Part shown: in pieces, positions 17,840 to 26,875 of the stretch
How positions within the stretch are numbered: the stretch's first letter is position 1
Layout: each line of letters opens with the position of its first letter
From: Bacteroidota bacterium
GTDB lineage: Bacteria > Bacteroidota > Bacteroidia > Chitinophagales > Chitinophagaceae
Reading direction: 5' to 3'
Assembly: GCA_029558715.1 (NCBI GenBank)
Contig: JAKQEA010000098.1
Location: 1-64,000 of the forward strand
Length of the DNA stretch: 64,000 nucleotides
The notes under the pieces: model-generated
Told to the model about the DNA's origin: nothing
Databases searched by the model: none
The model's input: the letters and a program-made list of their open reading frames with translations, nothing else
Program-made: the position numbers and the translations under genes

Positions 17840-18565
17840 TTACTTCAAAACCTTTTGAACAAAGACCTCGTTTGTGTTCCTGTCTGAAATTCTTACAATA
17901 TAAATACCAGAAGGTAACCCGGCAACACCAGTTACAGAAACCTGGTTCAACCCTCTATTTACATTGCAAACCGATTGTACAATAGATTTACCGAAATTAT
18001 CAGATACATTAATATCCAATATTGAATTACCCGAAGCATTATAAGAAATTTTAAGATCACTTGTAATTGGAACAGGCCACAAACGGATACCTGATATTTT
18101 AGATAATCTGACAGGCACTATATTTGAGTAAGCAAATTTATTAGTGTTATCCTCTGCTTTAATCCGGTAATAGGCAATATTATAAGGAAAATTCAGTACC
18201 TCATCAGTTGCAAGGTATTCTGTCAGAATATTTAATGGACCAGTTGGATTCTTATAACCAATATCCTGGTAATTCGCTCCATCTGAACTTCTTTGAATTA
18301 CAAATCGCTGAGTGTTCATTTCATTCTCAGCTAACCATTTCAGGTAAACAGTATTTTCTTTGAGTGAGAGGGTAAGCGAAAAATTATGCAATGGCAATGT
18401 AGTTCCACCAGTGTCTAACTTCATTTCATGATTAAGAAAATGAATTTTAGTTGTTGCAGTAATAGCTGCATTTACAGAGTAATAACCCAGGAAAATTATG
18501 GATAGAAGAAAAAGTTTTCTTTTCAAACTCCTGGACAGGATATCCGTAACATAGATTCGCAGCAT
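17840..18565 (-). CDS. Short T9SS type A sorting domain protein without cargo domain
   Basis: 241 residues. Signal-like segment LKRKLFLLSIIFLGYYSVNAA (about 14-34) after a short N-terminal extension. From about residue 58 it repeats the end of the neighbouring protein: TLPLHNFSLTLSLKENTVYLKW, ENEMNTQRFVIQRSSDG, then SGIRLWPVPITSDLKISYNASGNS and GLPSGIYIVRISDRN. So it consists of an FN3-like domain plus the sorting domain and almost nothing else. It is probably a duplicate of the neighbour that lost, or never had, the cargo part; it may still be exported. Confidence 0.82.
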   Translation of the reverse strand: MLRIYVTDILSRSLKRKLFLLSIIFLGYYSVNAAITATTKIHFLNHEMKLDTGGTTLPLHNFSLTLSLKENTVYLKWLAENEMNTQRFVIQRSSDGANYQDIGYKNPTGPLNILTEYLATDEVLNFPYNIAYYRIKAEDNTNKFAYSNIVPVRLSKISGIRLWPVPITSDLKISYNASGNSILDINVSDNFGKSIVQSVCNVNRGLNQVSVTGVAGLPSGIYIVRISDRNTNEVFVQKVLK

Positions 18566-18820
18566 GTCTTAGATTTTAGGTACGTAATTTCTGCTCTTCC
18601 GGATAATGGATAATAAAACTGTTAGCTGCAAGTGGTTAAAGTCCTCTGGTTGATTACTATAATCATTCTGTATTTAAAACCCTATTAGCAACTGGTATTA
18701 TTCAAAAGGATGGAAATACAAAGAAAATATTCTGCTTTAGCATATGCAAGCTTCCTGACAAAAAACTTCTATAGTATTTCTACGAAAACTTTATTTTTTA
18801 TCAAAAAAAGACGGTTTTAT
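18566..18820. other. Gene-free spacer upstream of the short T9SS protein
   Basis: About 255 bases (309 including the rpsA terminator and tail) without coding sequence, RNA gene or repeat that I can support; AT-rich. Confidence 0.5.
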
Positions 18821-18854
18821 ACGTAAAAAAGGCTGCCCAATGAATGAACAGCCT
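18821..18854 (-). terminator. Intrinsic terminator of rpsA
   Basis: Stem AGGCTG/CAGCCT (18830-18835 with 18849-18854) followed on the minus strand by TTTTTTACGT; 20 bases after the rpsA stop. Confidence 0.75.
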
Positions 18855-18874
18855 CTAAAACACATAAAATAAAC

Positions 18875-20791
18875 TTATTCAGCTTTCGCTTCTTCTGAAC
18901 TTCCCTCTTCTGCTCCACCTTCCATTTTCTTCTTCAGATCAGCTAAAACACCCAAATCGCCTAAAGTGGCTTTCTCAACCTTGCTTTGGATATTCTTTAC
19001 AGCTTTCTTTGTTTTGTCTGCTTCTACTCTTGCTTCTTTCTTTGCAGTTTCTGCTTCTTCTACCTTGCCCTGCTCCCAAATACGGGTATGAGATATCACA
19101 ATACGTTTCTCGTTGCGGTCAAACTCAATAACCATAAATTGTGCAGTTTCATCAGCCCCTATACTTTTGCCATCCTCCTTCGTCAAATGACGGTTAGGAG
19201 CGAATCCCTCCAGGCCATAAGGCAGTTGAACAGTAGCACCTTTATCATCTCTGCGTATCACTGTACCTTCATGCAGACTTCCGATTGCGAAAGTATCCTG
19301 CAATGTATTCCAGGGATCTTCCTCCAGTTGCTTATGTCCTAACTGAAGTTTGCGGTTTTCTTTATCAATACCAAGGATTGCTACATCAATGTTAGATCCC
19401 ACTTTAGTATACTCAGTCGGATGATTAAAACGCTTCAACCAGCTAAGATCACTGATATGGATCATACCGCCAATGCCGGGAGCCAGTTCAACAAACACTC
19501 CGTAATTAGTGATATTCTTCACTAAACCGGTATGACGGCTTCCTTCAGCAAATTTTGTTTCGATATCATTCCATGGATCAGCAGAAAGTTGTTTGATGGA
19601 CAAACTCATCTTGCGGCTTTCTTTATCCAGTGTAACGATCTTGGCTTCATGTTCATCACCGAGCTTGAAGAATTCCTTCGCATTGATTGGTGTATTAGCC
19701 CAGGTAATTTCTGAGACGTGTACAAGACCTTCAACTCCAGGCTGAATTTCAAGGAATGCACCATAATCTTCGATATTAACCACTTTACCCTTTACTACAT
19801 TACCCTCTGCAATGTTTTCACCTAATACATCCCAGGGGTGAGGAGTCAATTGTTTAAGACCAAGGCTGATACGTTTTTTCTCATCATCAAAGTCCAGTAC
19901 CACCACATTGATCTTCTGGTCAAGTTTAAGCACTTCTGAAGGATGAGAGATACGACCCCAGGAAATATCTGTGATATACAACAGACCATCAAGTCCGCCC
20001 AGATCCATAAACGCACCGAAGTCTGTGATATTTTTCACAGTACCTTCCAGCACCTGGCCCTTTTCAAGTTTACTCATGATTTCAGCTCTCTGTGCTTCAA
20101 TATCGCTTTCGATAAGAGCCTTATGGGAAACAACAGCATTCTTAATAGTTTCGTTGATCTTAACTACTTTAAACTCCATTGTTTTTCCTACAAACTGATC
20201 GTAATCTGTTACAGGTTTAACATCGATCTGTGAACCTGGTAAGAAGGTTTCCATACCAAATACATCCACGATCAAACCACCTTTCGTTTTTGAAGTAACA
20301 GTACCTGTAATTACTTCACCGGTCTTATGCACTTCCACGATTCTTTCCCATGCACGGGTGATGCGGGCCTGGCGACGGCTCAGATTCAAATGCCCTTCCC
20401 TGTCTTCTTTTTCTACTATCATAACTTCCACTTCATCTCCAACTGCAAGAGCAGGGATATCACGGAATTCATTCAGTGATATCAAACCATCACTTTTGAA
20501 ACCAATGTTCAACACAACATCTGTTTTCGTAAGACCAACAACAGTCCCTTTCATTAATTCGCCATCGTTCAACTGAACAAAAGTGTTTTCATACACCTTG
20601 TCATACTTTGCCTTTTCCTCCTTTGTGTAAGAAGTTACATTGCGCTTGTCGACACTCCAGTCAAAATCATCATGAGCAGTAACTACTGCCTCCACAGGTG
20701 CAGTTGTTGTCGCTGTAGCTGTTGCTGAAACTTCAGCACCAGACTCCTGTGCATCAGCGTTTAATTGTTTTTTAATAATGTTTTCAAACAT
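18875..20791 (-). CDS. rpsA: 30S ribosomal protein S1
   Basis: 638 residues, longer than the 557 of E. coli owing to an N-terminal Ala/Thr-rich part and a C-terminal charged tail (about 580-638, coiled-coil-like, ending in a Glu/Gly/Ser stretch). Six S1 (OB-fold) repeats follow each other from about 77 to 577, e.g. GTVKNITDFGAFMDLGGLDGLLYITDISW, GKVVNIEDYGAFLEI, GLVKNITNYGVFVEL. It binds mRNA on the 30S subunit; in Bacteroidota, where Shine-Dalgarno sites are rare, it is expected to be important for initiation. Confidence 0.96.
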   Translation of the reverse strand: MFENIIKKQLNADAQESGAEVSATATATTTAPVEAVVTAHDDFDWSVDKRNVTSYTKEEKAKYDKVYENTFVQLNDGELMKGTVVGLTKTDVVLNIGFKSDGLISLNEFRDIPALAVGDEVEVMIVEKEDREGHLNLSRRQARITRAWERIVEVHKTGEVITGTVTSKTKGGLIVDVFGMETFLPGSQIDVKPVTDYDQFVGKTMEFKVVKINETIKNAVVSHKALIESDIEAQRAEIMSKLEKGQVLEGTVKNITDFGAFMDLGGLDGLLYITDISWGRISHPSEVLKLDQKINVVVLDFDDEKKRISLGLKQLTPHPWDVLGENIAEGNVVKGKVVNIEDYGAFLEIQPGVEGLVHVSEITWANTPINAKEFFKLGDEHEAKIVTLDKESRKMSLSIKQLSADPWNDIETKFAEGSRHTGLVKNITNYGVFVELAPGIGGMIHISDLSWLKRFNHPTEYTKVGSNIDVAILGIDKENRKLQLGHKQLEEDPWNTLQDTFAIGSLHEGTVIRRDDKGATVQLPYGLEGFAPNRHLTKEDGKSIGADETAQFMVIEFDRNEKRIVISHTRIWEQGKVEEAETAKKEARVEADKTKKAVKNIQSKVEKATLGDLGVLADLKKKMEGGAEEGSSEEAKAE

Positions 20792-20802
20792 GATAAAATA
20801 GT

Positions 20803-20836
20803 CCCGAAGGGTTTTATTTTCGGGGCAGCAAAGATA
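20803..20836 (-). promoter_or_regulatory. rpsA promoter -7 box and leader hairpin
   Basis: TATCTTTG (20829-20836, minus strand) is an exact -7 box. Just downstream, near the presumed start of the transcript, CCCGAA and TTCGGG (20819-20824 and 20803-20808) can form a 6-bp stem with a 10-base loop, ending 11 bases before the rpsA ATG. Role of the hairpin unknown. Confidence 0.5.
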
Positions 20837-20990
20837 GGTTAAAAAAACTGCTAAATCCTGTTTCCTGGATGAAGAATTTTCACTATGTTGCTGATTCTAA
20901 ATCCTTGATTTAGCGCTCCTTGCGATGGGCTATTAAAGATCCCATTGCTTACCAGGAAAAACACCATCCGTCAGTTATTAAAACCAAACG

Positions 20991-21956
20991 TTGCTATATC
21001 ACTTCATAAAAATAATAGCCCGGTTCGGCATACGAATCTTCTGCAGGAAAATCATCCTTAATAAGGCCGATATGCTGAAGGAAAAAGGCCCTTTATTATT
21101 AGCTTGCAACCATCCCAATTCATTTTTAGATTCCGTTATCCTTAATACAATATTTGAAAACCCTGTTTGGTCACTGGCAAGAGGAGATGTATTTAAGAAG
21201 CCTTTTTATATAAAGCTTTTGACCTCGCTGAAAATATTACCTGTATACCGGACCAGTGAGGGAGTTGAAAATCTTTCAGAGAATTATAAAACATTCGATG
21301 CCTGTATCAATATATTCAAAGCAGACGGCATTGTTACTATTTACAGTGAGGGAAAATGTATCAATGAATGGCACCTCCGCCCGTTAAAAAAGGGTACTGC
21401 CCGCCTGGCTATAAAAGCCTGGGAAGAAAATATTCCCCTCCGTGTATTACCGGTTGGAATAAATTATAATTCATTCCGGTTATTTGGGAAAAACGTTTTC
21501 ATCAATTTCGGCGAGATAATAACAAGGGAAATTATTGAGCAAAGTGAAGCAGATGGACTACGACACCAATCCTTTAACAACAGTCTGCAAAAACAACTTA
21601 AACAACTTGTTTTTGAAATTCCAAAGCAAGATTGTGAGCAACAAAAGAAACGGCTTACTGTCAATATTTCATTGGTAAAAAGAATCCTTCTGTTCATTCC
21701 GGCAATTTTGGGGTTATTGATAAATGCCCCGCTGTACTTACCAATAAAGAAATTTTCTTTACACCGAACAAAAGGAACAGATCATTTTGATTCTGTAATG
21801 GCTGGCATTCTATTACTTACTTATCCATTATACCTGTTACTGCTTACAATTCTTTTGCTTGTACTTACCAAAAGTTACTGGTCACTGACACTTATATTAT
21901 GTGTCCCATTTACTGCATGGTGTTTTGTACAGATAAAAAAACAAACAGATCGCTAA
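20991..21956 (+). CDS. Lysophospholipid acyltransferase family protein with HX5D motif
   Basis: 321 residues starting at TTG 20991 (LYHFIKIIARFGIRIF); the next Met is residue 28. The acyltransferase block is LLACNHPNSFLDSVI, where five rather than four residues separate His and Asp, a spacing I recall from Bacteroidota members. The second block is TIYSEGKCINEWHLRPLKKGTARLA. Two hydrophobic segments at the C-terminus (about 225-245 and 270-315) make it a membrane enzyme. Acyl transfer to a glycerolipid is inferred; the exact substrate is open. Divergent from rpsA and convergent with the flavoprotein at 21961. Confidence 0.8.
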   Translation: MLYHFIKIIARFGIRIFCRKIILNKADMLKEKGPLLLACNHPNSFLDSVILNTIFENPVWSLARGDVFKKPFYIKLLTSLKILPVYRTSEGVENLSENYKTFDACINIFKADGIVTIYSEGKCINEWHLRPLKKGTARLAIKAWEENIPLRVLPVGINYNSFRLFGKNVFINFGEIITREIIEQSEADGLRHQSFNNSLQKQLKQLVFEIPKQDCEQQKKRLTVNISLVKRILLFIPAILGLLINAPLYLPIKKFSLHRTKGTDHFDSVMAGILLLTYPLYLLLLTILLLVLTKSYWSLTLILCVPFTAWCFVQIKKQTDR

Positions 21957-21960
21957 AATA

Positions 21961-23190
21961 TTATACTGACCGGGCAGCGATAGATTTTGCCGCGATATAA
22001 CCACTGGTCCATGCATGTTGAAAGTTAAATCCTCCGGTTACACCATCTACATCCATTACCTCACCCGCAAAGAAAAGGTTAGGTATCTTTTTGCTCATCA
22101 TTGTATTGGGGTCGATTTCTGTCAATTTTATTCCTCCGGCAGTGACAAATTCCTCTTTGAATGTTGTTTTTCCTTTTATTTCAAACTCACAATTACAAAG
22201 ATTCCGCACCAGTCTGTTTTGTTCCTTAACAGCCAGGTCAGCCCATCTTTTTTCTTTTGATACCAGAGATAGGTCAAGTAAGAACTCCCAAAGTCGATGC
22301 GGAATACCCAATGGATTCTTATTAATCAGCTTTTGTGAAGCCAGATCAAAACGAAAACGCCGAAATTCTATTGCCAAAGTTTGCTCATCATCTTCGGGCA
22401 GCCAATTTATTGAAATCCTGAAATCATATTTCTTATCTGAAAGCTCCCTGGCCCCACGGGCACTAAGCTTTAATATAGCCGGTCCGCTTAACCCCCAATG
22501 GGTAATAAGTACTGGTCCTGTTTCTTCCAGTTTTGTTCCAATAAGCGTTACTTTAGCAGCATTCACACTTACTCCCATCAATTGGGTCACCGGATGATCA
22601 GGTATATTAAAAGTGAATAATGAAGGAACAGGTTGTTCGATTGAATGTCCTAAATCTTTCAACCAATCAAACATAGATGATTTAGGATAACCTCCGGAAG
22701 CAATACAAACAAAATCAGCAGCAAGACGGCGCCGGCCGGATAATTCAAGTTGAAATATATTATCCCTTTTTTCAAGGGCCTTAACCTCTGCATTCACCAA
22801 AATATCAACGGAAAACTTATTAACTTCTCTTAAGAGGCAATCAATAATCGTTTGTGATGAATCCGTTACCGGAAACATTCTTCCATCCGATTCAGTTTTA
22901 AGCCCGATTCCTCGTTCTTTAAACCACTCAATAGTATCTGTTGTAAAAAATTGATGAAATGCCTTTCTTACAAATCTTCCCCCTCTTGGATAGTTTGTAC
23001 TCATTTCATCTATGTTGAAACAAGCATGTGTAACATTACACCTTCCACCCCCACTTATTTTAACTTTTGAAAGTAGTTTATTTGTCTTTTCAAGAATGAT
23101 TACCTTAAGCGAAGAATTCATTCTTGCCGCATTTACAGCACAGAAAAAACCTGCAGCGCCACCACCAATAACTATAAGCTTTCCCGTCAC
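21961..23190 (-). CDS. NAD(P)/FAD-dependent oxidoreductase, HI0933/BaiN family
   Basis: 409 residues. It opens with VIGGGAAGFFCAVNAAR (FAD dinucleotide fold) and continues with EKTNKLLSKVKISGGGRCNVTH, the family signature. GGYPKSSMFDWLKDLGHSIEQPVPSLFTF and the C-terminal LFFAGEVMDVDGVTGGFNFQHAWTSG complete the FAD domain. The middle (about 190-320) is the family beta-barrel insert with THWGLSGPAIL. Soluble flavoprotein; the reaction is unknown for most members. Four bases separate its stop from that of the acyltransferase. Confidence 0.9.
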   Translation of the reverse strand: MTGKLIVIGGGAAGFFCAVNAARMNSSLKVIILEKTNKLLSKVKISGGGRCNVTHACFNIDEMSTNYPRGGRFVRKAFHQFFTTDTIEWFKERGIGLKTESDGRMFPVTDSSQTIIDCLLREVNKFSVDILVNAEVKALEKRDNIFQLELSGRRRLAADFVCIASGGYPKSSMFDWLKDLGHSIEQPVPSLFTFNIPDHPVTQLMGVSVNAAKVTLIGTKLEETGPVLITHWGLSGPAILKLSARGARELSDKKYDFRISINWLPEDDEQTLAIEFRRFRFDLASQKLINKNPLGIPHRLWEFLLDLSLVSKEKRWADLAVKEQNRLVRNLCNCEFEIKGKTTFKEEFVTAGGIKLTEIDPNTMMSKKIPNLFFAGEVMDVDGVTGGFNFQHAWTSGYIAAKSIAARSV

Positions 23191-23256
23191 AATTTTTACC
23201 TTTTCGCAAAGAACGCTGAATTTTCCATAAGTTCGTTAAACGTCAATACCCATTTC

Positions 23257-23847
23257 ATGGCAAAATCACTTACAAAGGAGGGACTAAAAGAAATTCCGGT
23301 AATGCCCTATGAGAAAGTCAGGGATTTCCTGGAAACAGGTCATATTTTCTTCAGCTCCGGTAGTTATACTTTTTCAGGCATTATTCAACGTCTCACAAAA
23401 AGTGTATGGAGTCATGTAGCAATTTTATATAAAGATGTGCATTTGGGACGTATACTTGTATTAGAGGCGGAACCATACGTCGGCATTCGTTTAATTCCTC
23501 TCTCTAACTATTTGCGAAATTATAAAGGGAAGAAACGGCCTTACAAAGGTCAGGTTGTTGTGGCTAAACTTAATTTCAAGCTGGAAGATGAGAAACTCAA
23601 AAAAGCCATCAGTTTTGGATTAGATGAATTGACGAGACCTTATGATAATTGGGAAATAATCCGCATTATGACAAGGATTCTCTTCAAGGTTGGCAGAAAA
23701 GAAAAGAACAAAAGTTACATATGCTCAGAACTGGTCAGAGATGCATTTGCAAAAGCAGGTGTGATTTTTAATATGAATGACACTTATGTCAGTCCGCAGG
23801 AGATATGGACGGATCAGCGGGTAGAGCTAAAATACCGCTTATTGTAA
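23257..23847 (+). CDS. YiiX/YebB-like permuted NlpC/P60 (papain-fold) hydrolase
   Basis: 196 residues, no signal peptide. The order His first then Cys marks the permuted papain-like family: SVWSHVAILYKD (catalytic His, about residue 50), then EAEPYVGIRLIPL, and late in the chain KSYICSELVRDAFAKAGV (catalytic Cys, about 162). Members hydrolyse amide or thioester bonds in lipids or peptidoglycan; the substrate here is unknown. Its last nine bases overlap the end of the convergent map gene. Confidence 0.82.
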   Translation: MAKSLTKEGLKEIPVMPYEKVRDFLETGHIFFSSGSYTFSGIIQRLTKSVWSHVAILYKDVHLGRILVLEAEPYVGIRLIPLSNYLRNYKGKKRPYKGQVVVAKLNFKLEDEKLKKAISFGLDELTRPYDNWEIIRIMTRILFKVGRKEKNKSYICSELVRDAFAKAGVIFNMNDTYVSPQEIWTDQRVELKYRLL

Positions 23848-24654
23848 AACTGCTGTTTGTTCTTTATGTAAGTTAGGGTTTGATTTCTCAGCTGCTTCAA
23901 TCGGACTGTAATCAGACAAAACATCTGCCCTGTTCTTCCTTACGCATACATCATGCTCAAAATGTACAGAAGGTTTACCATCTTTTGTTCTTACAGTCCA
24001 TCCGTCATCTTCTGTATAGATATCTTTTACTCCAAGATTGATCATCGGTTCTATTGCCAGAACAAGGCCTTCTTTTAGTTTGGGTCCACTGCCTCTTTTC
24101 CCATAATTTGGCACTTGCGGATCTTCATGCAGGCTCTTACCTAATCCATGTCCGACCAATTCTCTTACAACTCCATATCCATGCCTCTTTTCTGTATGTT
24201 CCTGAATTGCAAATGCAATATCACCTATCCTGTTACCAGCTATTGCTTTCTCGATTCCTTTGTACAAAGATTCTTTTGTTACCCTGATCAATTGCATCAC
24301 TGCTTCACCAGGGTCGCCTACTGCAAAAGTATACGCATGATCACCATGCCATCCATTTAATATCACTCCTATATCAACAGAGATAATATCTCCCTCCCTT
24401 AATTCATTCTCATTGGGGAATCCATGTACTACAACGTCATTTACAGAAATACAGGAATTAAAAGGGTAACCATGATAATTCAGAAATGAAGGCACTGCAT
24501 TATTGTCCCGGATATACTCTCCTACCAGTTTATCAATTGCCAGGGTTGTCAAACCAGGTTTCAGCATCTTTGCCACTTCACTAAGCGTTTTACTCACCAG
24601 CAAGGCGCTTTTCCGCATCAACTCTACCTGTTCATCAGTTTTATAAATTATCAT
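23839..24654 (-). CDS. map: Methionine aminopeptidase type I
   Basis: 271 residues, type I (no insert). Metal-site residues are visible in NDVVVHGFPNE, SVDIGVILNGWHGDHAYTF, GHGLGKSLHEDP and LAIEPMINLG; the late FEHDVCVRK gives the last ligand region. It removes the initiator Met after deformylation. Although it follows secY as in many bacteria, a strong terminator at 24672-24703 separates them. The C-terminus extends about 15 residues past the usual end. Confidence 0.95.
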   Translation of the reverse strand: MIIYKTDEQVELMRKSALLVSKTLSEVAKMLKPGLTTLAIDKLVGEYIRDNNAVPSFLNYHGYPFNSCISVNDVVVHGFPNENELREGDIISVDIGVILNGWHGDHAYTFAVGDPGEAVMQLIRVTKESLYKGIEKAIAGNRIGDIAFAIQEHTEKRHGYGVVRELVGHGLGKSLHEDPQVPNYGKRGSGPKLKEGLVLAIEPMINLGVKDIYTEDDGWTVRTKDGKPSVHFEHDVCVRKNRADVLSDYSPIEAAEKSNPNLHKEQTAVLQ

Positions 24655-24671
24655 TTGGCAAATATCTTATA

Positions 24672-24703
24672 AAAAAATAACCCGGCAAGCAGGCTTACCG
24701 GGT
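24672..24703 (-). terminator. Intrinsic terminator of the S10-spc operon, after secY
   Basis: 10-base arms 24680-24689 and 24694-24703 with one mismatch, loop of four, followed on the minus strand by TTATTTTTTTATA. Ends the operon before map. Confidence 0.88.
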
Positions 24704-24724
24704 CAAAATATTCTTGTCACCAAT

Positions 24725-26062
24725 TTACATTTGAACAGCAGAAGTTGTTTGTCTGCCCTGTATACGGCCGCTTTTCATAAGGCCATCGTATTGGCGCATC
24801 AGCAATTGTGTTTCAATTTGCTGTAAGGTATCCAATATTACACCTACCATGATCAGCAACGAAGTACCTCCAAAGAAAGTGGAGAATTGCTGTGTTACAC
24901 CAAGGCGCTGGGCAATACCGGGCAGTATACCAACAAAAGCGAGCATCAGGGCACCGGGGAATGTTATCTTATCCATGATTGCACCTATATAATCAGCAGT
25001 TGGCTGTCCTGGCTTAACACCTGGTATAAACCCATTGTTTTGCTTTAAGTTGTCTGCAATCTGTTTAGGATTAAATATCAGTGCTGTGTAAAGGAAAGTA
25101 AAGCCAATAACAACAATCGAATAAATGAGCATATACCAGATATTACTGTGATCTGTAATTGCTCTTAAAAATCCGCTGGCTTGTGTATTATAATTTGCAA
25201 AAATCGTAGGGATAAAAATGATTGCCTGTGCAAAGATGATTGGCATTACACCTGCGCTATTCACTTTTAACGGCAAAAATTGTCTTGCGCCGCCAAACTG
25301 CCTGTTACCCACAATTTGTTTGGCATAATTTACAGGAACTTTCCGTACACCCTGAATCAGCAGGATACATCCCATGATAATGGCTATAAGGATAGCTATT
25401 TCAACAATGAAAACAAGTATCTGGCCATTCCTTACGGACTTAGCACTTAATTCCTGTAGAAAATTCTGAGGAAGCCTGGCCACAATACCGATCATGATGA
25501 TCAATGAAGTTCCGTTTCCAAGTCCCTTATCAGTGATTTTCTCTCCCATCCACATAACAAACAGGGTACCCGCTGTTAGTACTACTACTGTAGATAACCA
25601 AAAATAACTGGCATAACCCGGCATAATGCCACCAGTTTGCTGGGTCATTCCCTGTAAGTATGTAACATAAGCAGATGCCTGAAGAATAGTAACTATTACT
25701 GTCAGATAACGGGTGTATTGGTTAATCTTCTTCCTGCCACTTTCTCCCTCTTTTTGCATTTTTTGGAAACGCGGAACCAATACTGTCATCAACTGCATGA
25801 AAATTGATGCAGAAATGTATGGCATAATGCCTAATGCAAAAATAGATGCCTGATTAAAAGCACCACCTGAGAAAGCATCAATTAGCCCAAGGATACCAGT
25901 GCTGCTTTCAGCACCAGCTTCCATCTGGTTAGGATCGATACCGGGTAATACTATATGTGCCCCCACCCTGTAAATTGCTATCATCATCAGGGTGAACAAT
26001 ATCTTACCACGCAGCTCTTCTATGCTCCAGATATTCTTTAGTGTCTGTATTAATTTCTTCAC
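24725..26062 (-). CDS. secY: Preprotein translocase subunit SecY
   Basis: 445 residues with ten hydrophobic helices. Typical marks are YRVGAHIVLPGIDP, FALGIMPYISASIFMQLM, LGNGTSLIIMIGI, KVNSAGVMPIIFAQA and FNPKQIADNLKQNNGFIPGVKPGQPT. It forms the protein-conducting channel of the inner membrane with SecE and SecG. Last gene of the operon, followed by a terminator. Confidence 0.96.
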   Translation of the reverse strand: MKKLIQTLKNIWSIEELRGKILFTLMMIAIYRVGAHIVLPGIDPNQMEAGAESSTGILGLIDAFSGGAFNQASIFALGIMPYISASIFMQLMTVLVPRFQKMQKEGESGRKKINQYTRYLTVIVTILQASAYVTYLQGMTQQTGGIMPGYASYFWLSTVVVLTAGTLFVMWMGEKITDKGLGNGTSLIIMIGIVARLPQNFLQELSAKSVRNGQILVFIVEIAILIAIIMGCILLIQGVRKVPVNYAKQIVGNRQFGGARQFLPLKVNSAGVMPIIFAQAIIFIPTIFANYNTQASGFLRAITDHSNIWYMLIYSIVVIGFTFLYTALIFNPKQIADNLKQNNGFIPGVKPGQPTADYIGAIMDKITFPGALMLAFVGILPGIAQRLGVTQQFSTFFGGTSLLIMVGVILDTLQQIETQLLMRQYDGLMKSGRIQGRQTTSAVQM

Positions 26063-26134
26063 GGGGATTAAAAAAGTTTAAAGCTCTTAAAACGTAAAAG
26101 ACGCATTTAATGCGTCGTTGCAATTTAGCGAAAT

Positions 26135-26584
26135 TTACTTTACTATCTCCACCGAACCACCCGCAGCTTCTATGGCCGACTTGGCTTTATCACTTACCGC
26201 ATTCACTTTAAAGGTGAATTTTCCTTTCAACTCACCATTACCCAATATTTTTACTCTGTCAGTTTGGTTTATTAAACCATTGATATAAAGATTCTCGAGA
26301 CTAAATTCGGTTATACTATACTTTTCAGCAAGCTGCTCTATCTGTCCGAGGTTTAATACTTTGTATTCAATACGATGAGGATTCTTGAATCCACGCTTTG
26401 GTATACGACGCTGAATTGGCATCTGGCCACCTTCGTGAGCCATTTTATTTTTAAAGCCGGTACGGCTTTGCGCACCTTTTGTTCCTTTTGTAGATGTTCC
26501 ACCATGTCCGGAACCATCCCCACGGCCAATACGTTTTACTTTGTGAGTTGCGCCCTTCGCAGGTCTTAATTCGTGTAGTTTCAT
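26135..26584 (-). CDS. rplO: 50S ribosomal protein L15
   Basis: 149 residues. MKLHELRPAKGATHKVKRIGRG, the Gly-rich KGAQSRTG and FEGGQ-like HEGGQMPIQRRIPKRGF identify L15, a 23S rRNA-binding protein of the large subunit. Preceded by a spacer with two GC-rich hairpins (about 26596-26665) that separates it from rpmD. Confidence 0.96.
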   Translation of the reverse strand: MKLHELRPAKGATHKVKRIGRGDGSGHGGTSTKGTKGAQSRTGFKNKMAHEGGQMPIQRRIPKRGFKNPHRIEYKVLNLGQIEQLAEKYSITEFSLENLYINGLINQTDRVKILGNGELKGKFTFKVNAVSDKAKSAIEAAGGSVEIVK

Positions 26585-26667
26585 TGCTTTTATTTTTTAC
26601 TCATCGCCCCAAAAGCGTCGGGGCTCGCATTTATTATTTATCCTGATCGGGGAGTCTGTATCCCCAA

Positions 26668-26850
26668 TTACTTTGCTTCTTCCACTTTTACCAGGTGGGT
26701 TACTTTGCGAACCATACCAAGTACTTGTGGGGTTGCTTCAACTTCCTTTGAGGCATTGGTTTTGTTCAAACCCAGCGCCTGCAAAGTCAATTTCTGACGT
26801 TCAGGTCTGTCGATAGGACTTTTTACCAATGTTATTTTTATCTTTTTCAT
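26668..26850 (-). CDS. rpmD: 50S ribosomal protein L30
   Basis: 60 residues, the full size of bacterial L30. KIKITLVKSPIDRPERQKLTLQALGL is the family start, and MVRKVTHLVKVEE the end. Sits between rpsE and rplO as usual. Confidence 0.95.
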   Translation of the reverse strand: MKKIKITLVKSPIDRPERQKLTLQALGLNKTNASKEVEATPQVLGMVRKVTHLVKVEEAK

Positions 26851-26875
26851 AATTCAATACGTTTGTAGTCGGTGA

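Noticed and set aside
23839-23847. Nine-base overlap of the YiiX-like gene and map
   Set aside because: Convergent 3' overlaps of a few bases are ordinary in this compact genome (also 60539-60556 and 62368/62369).
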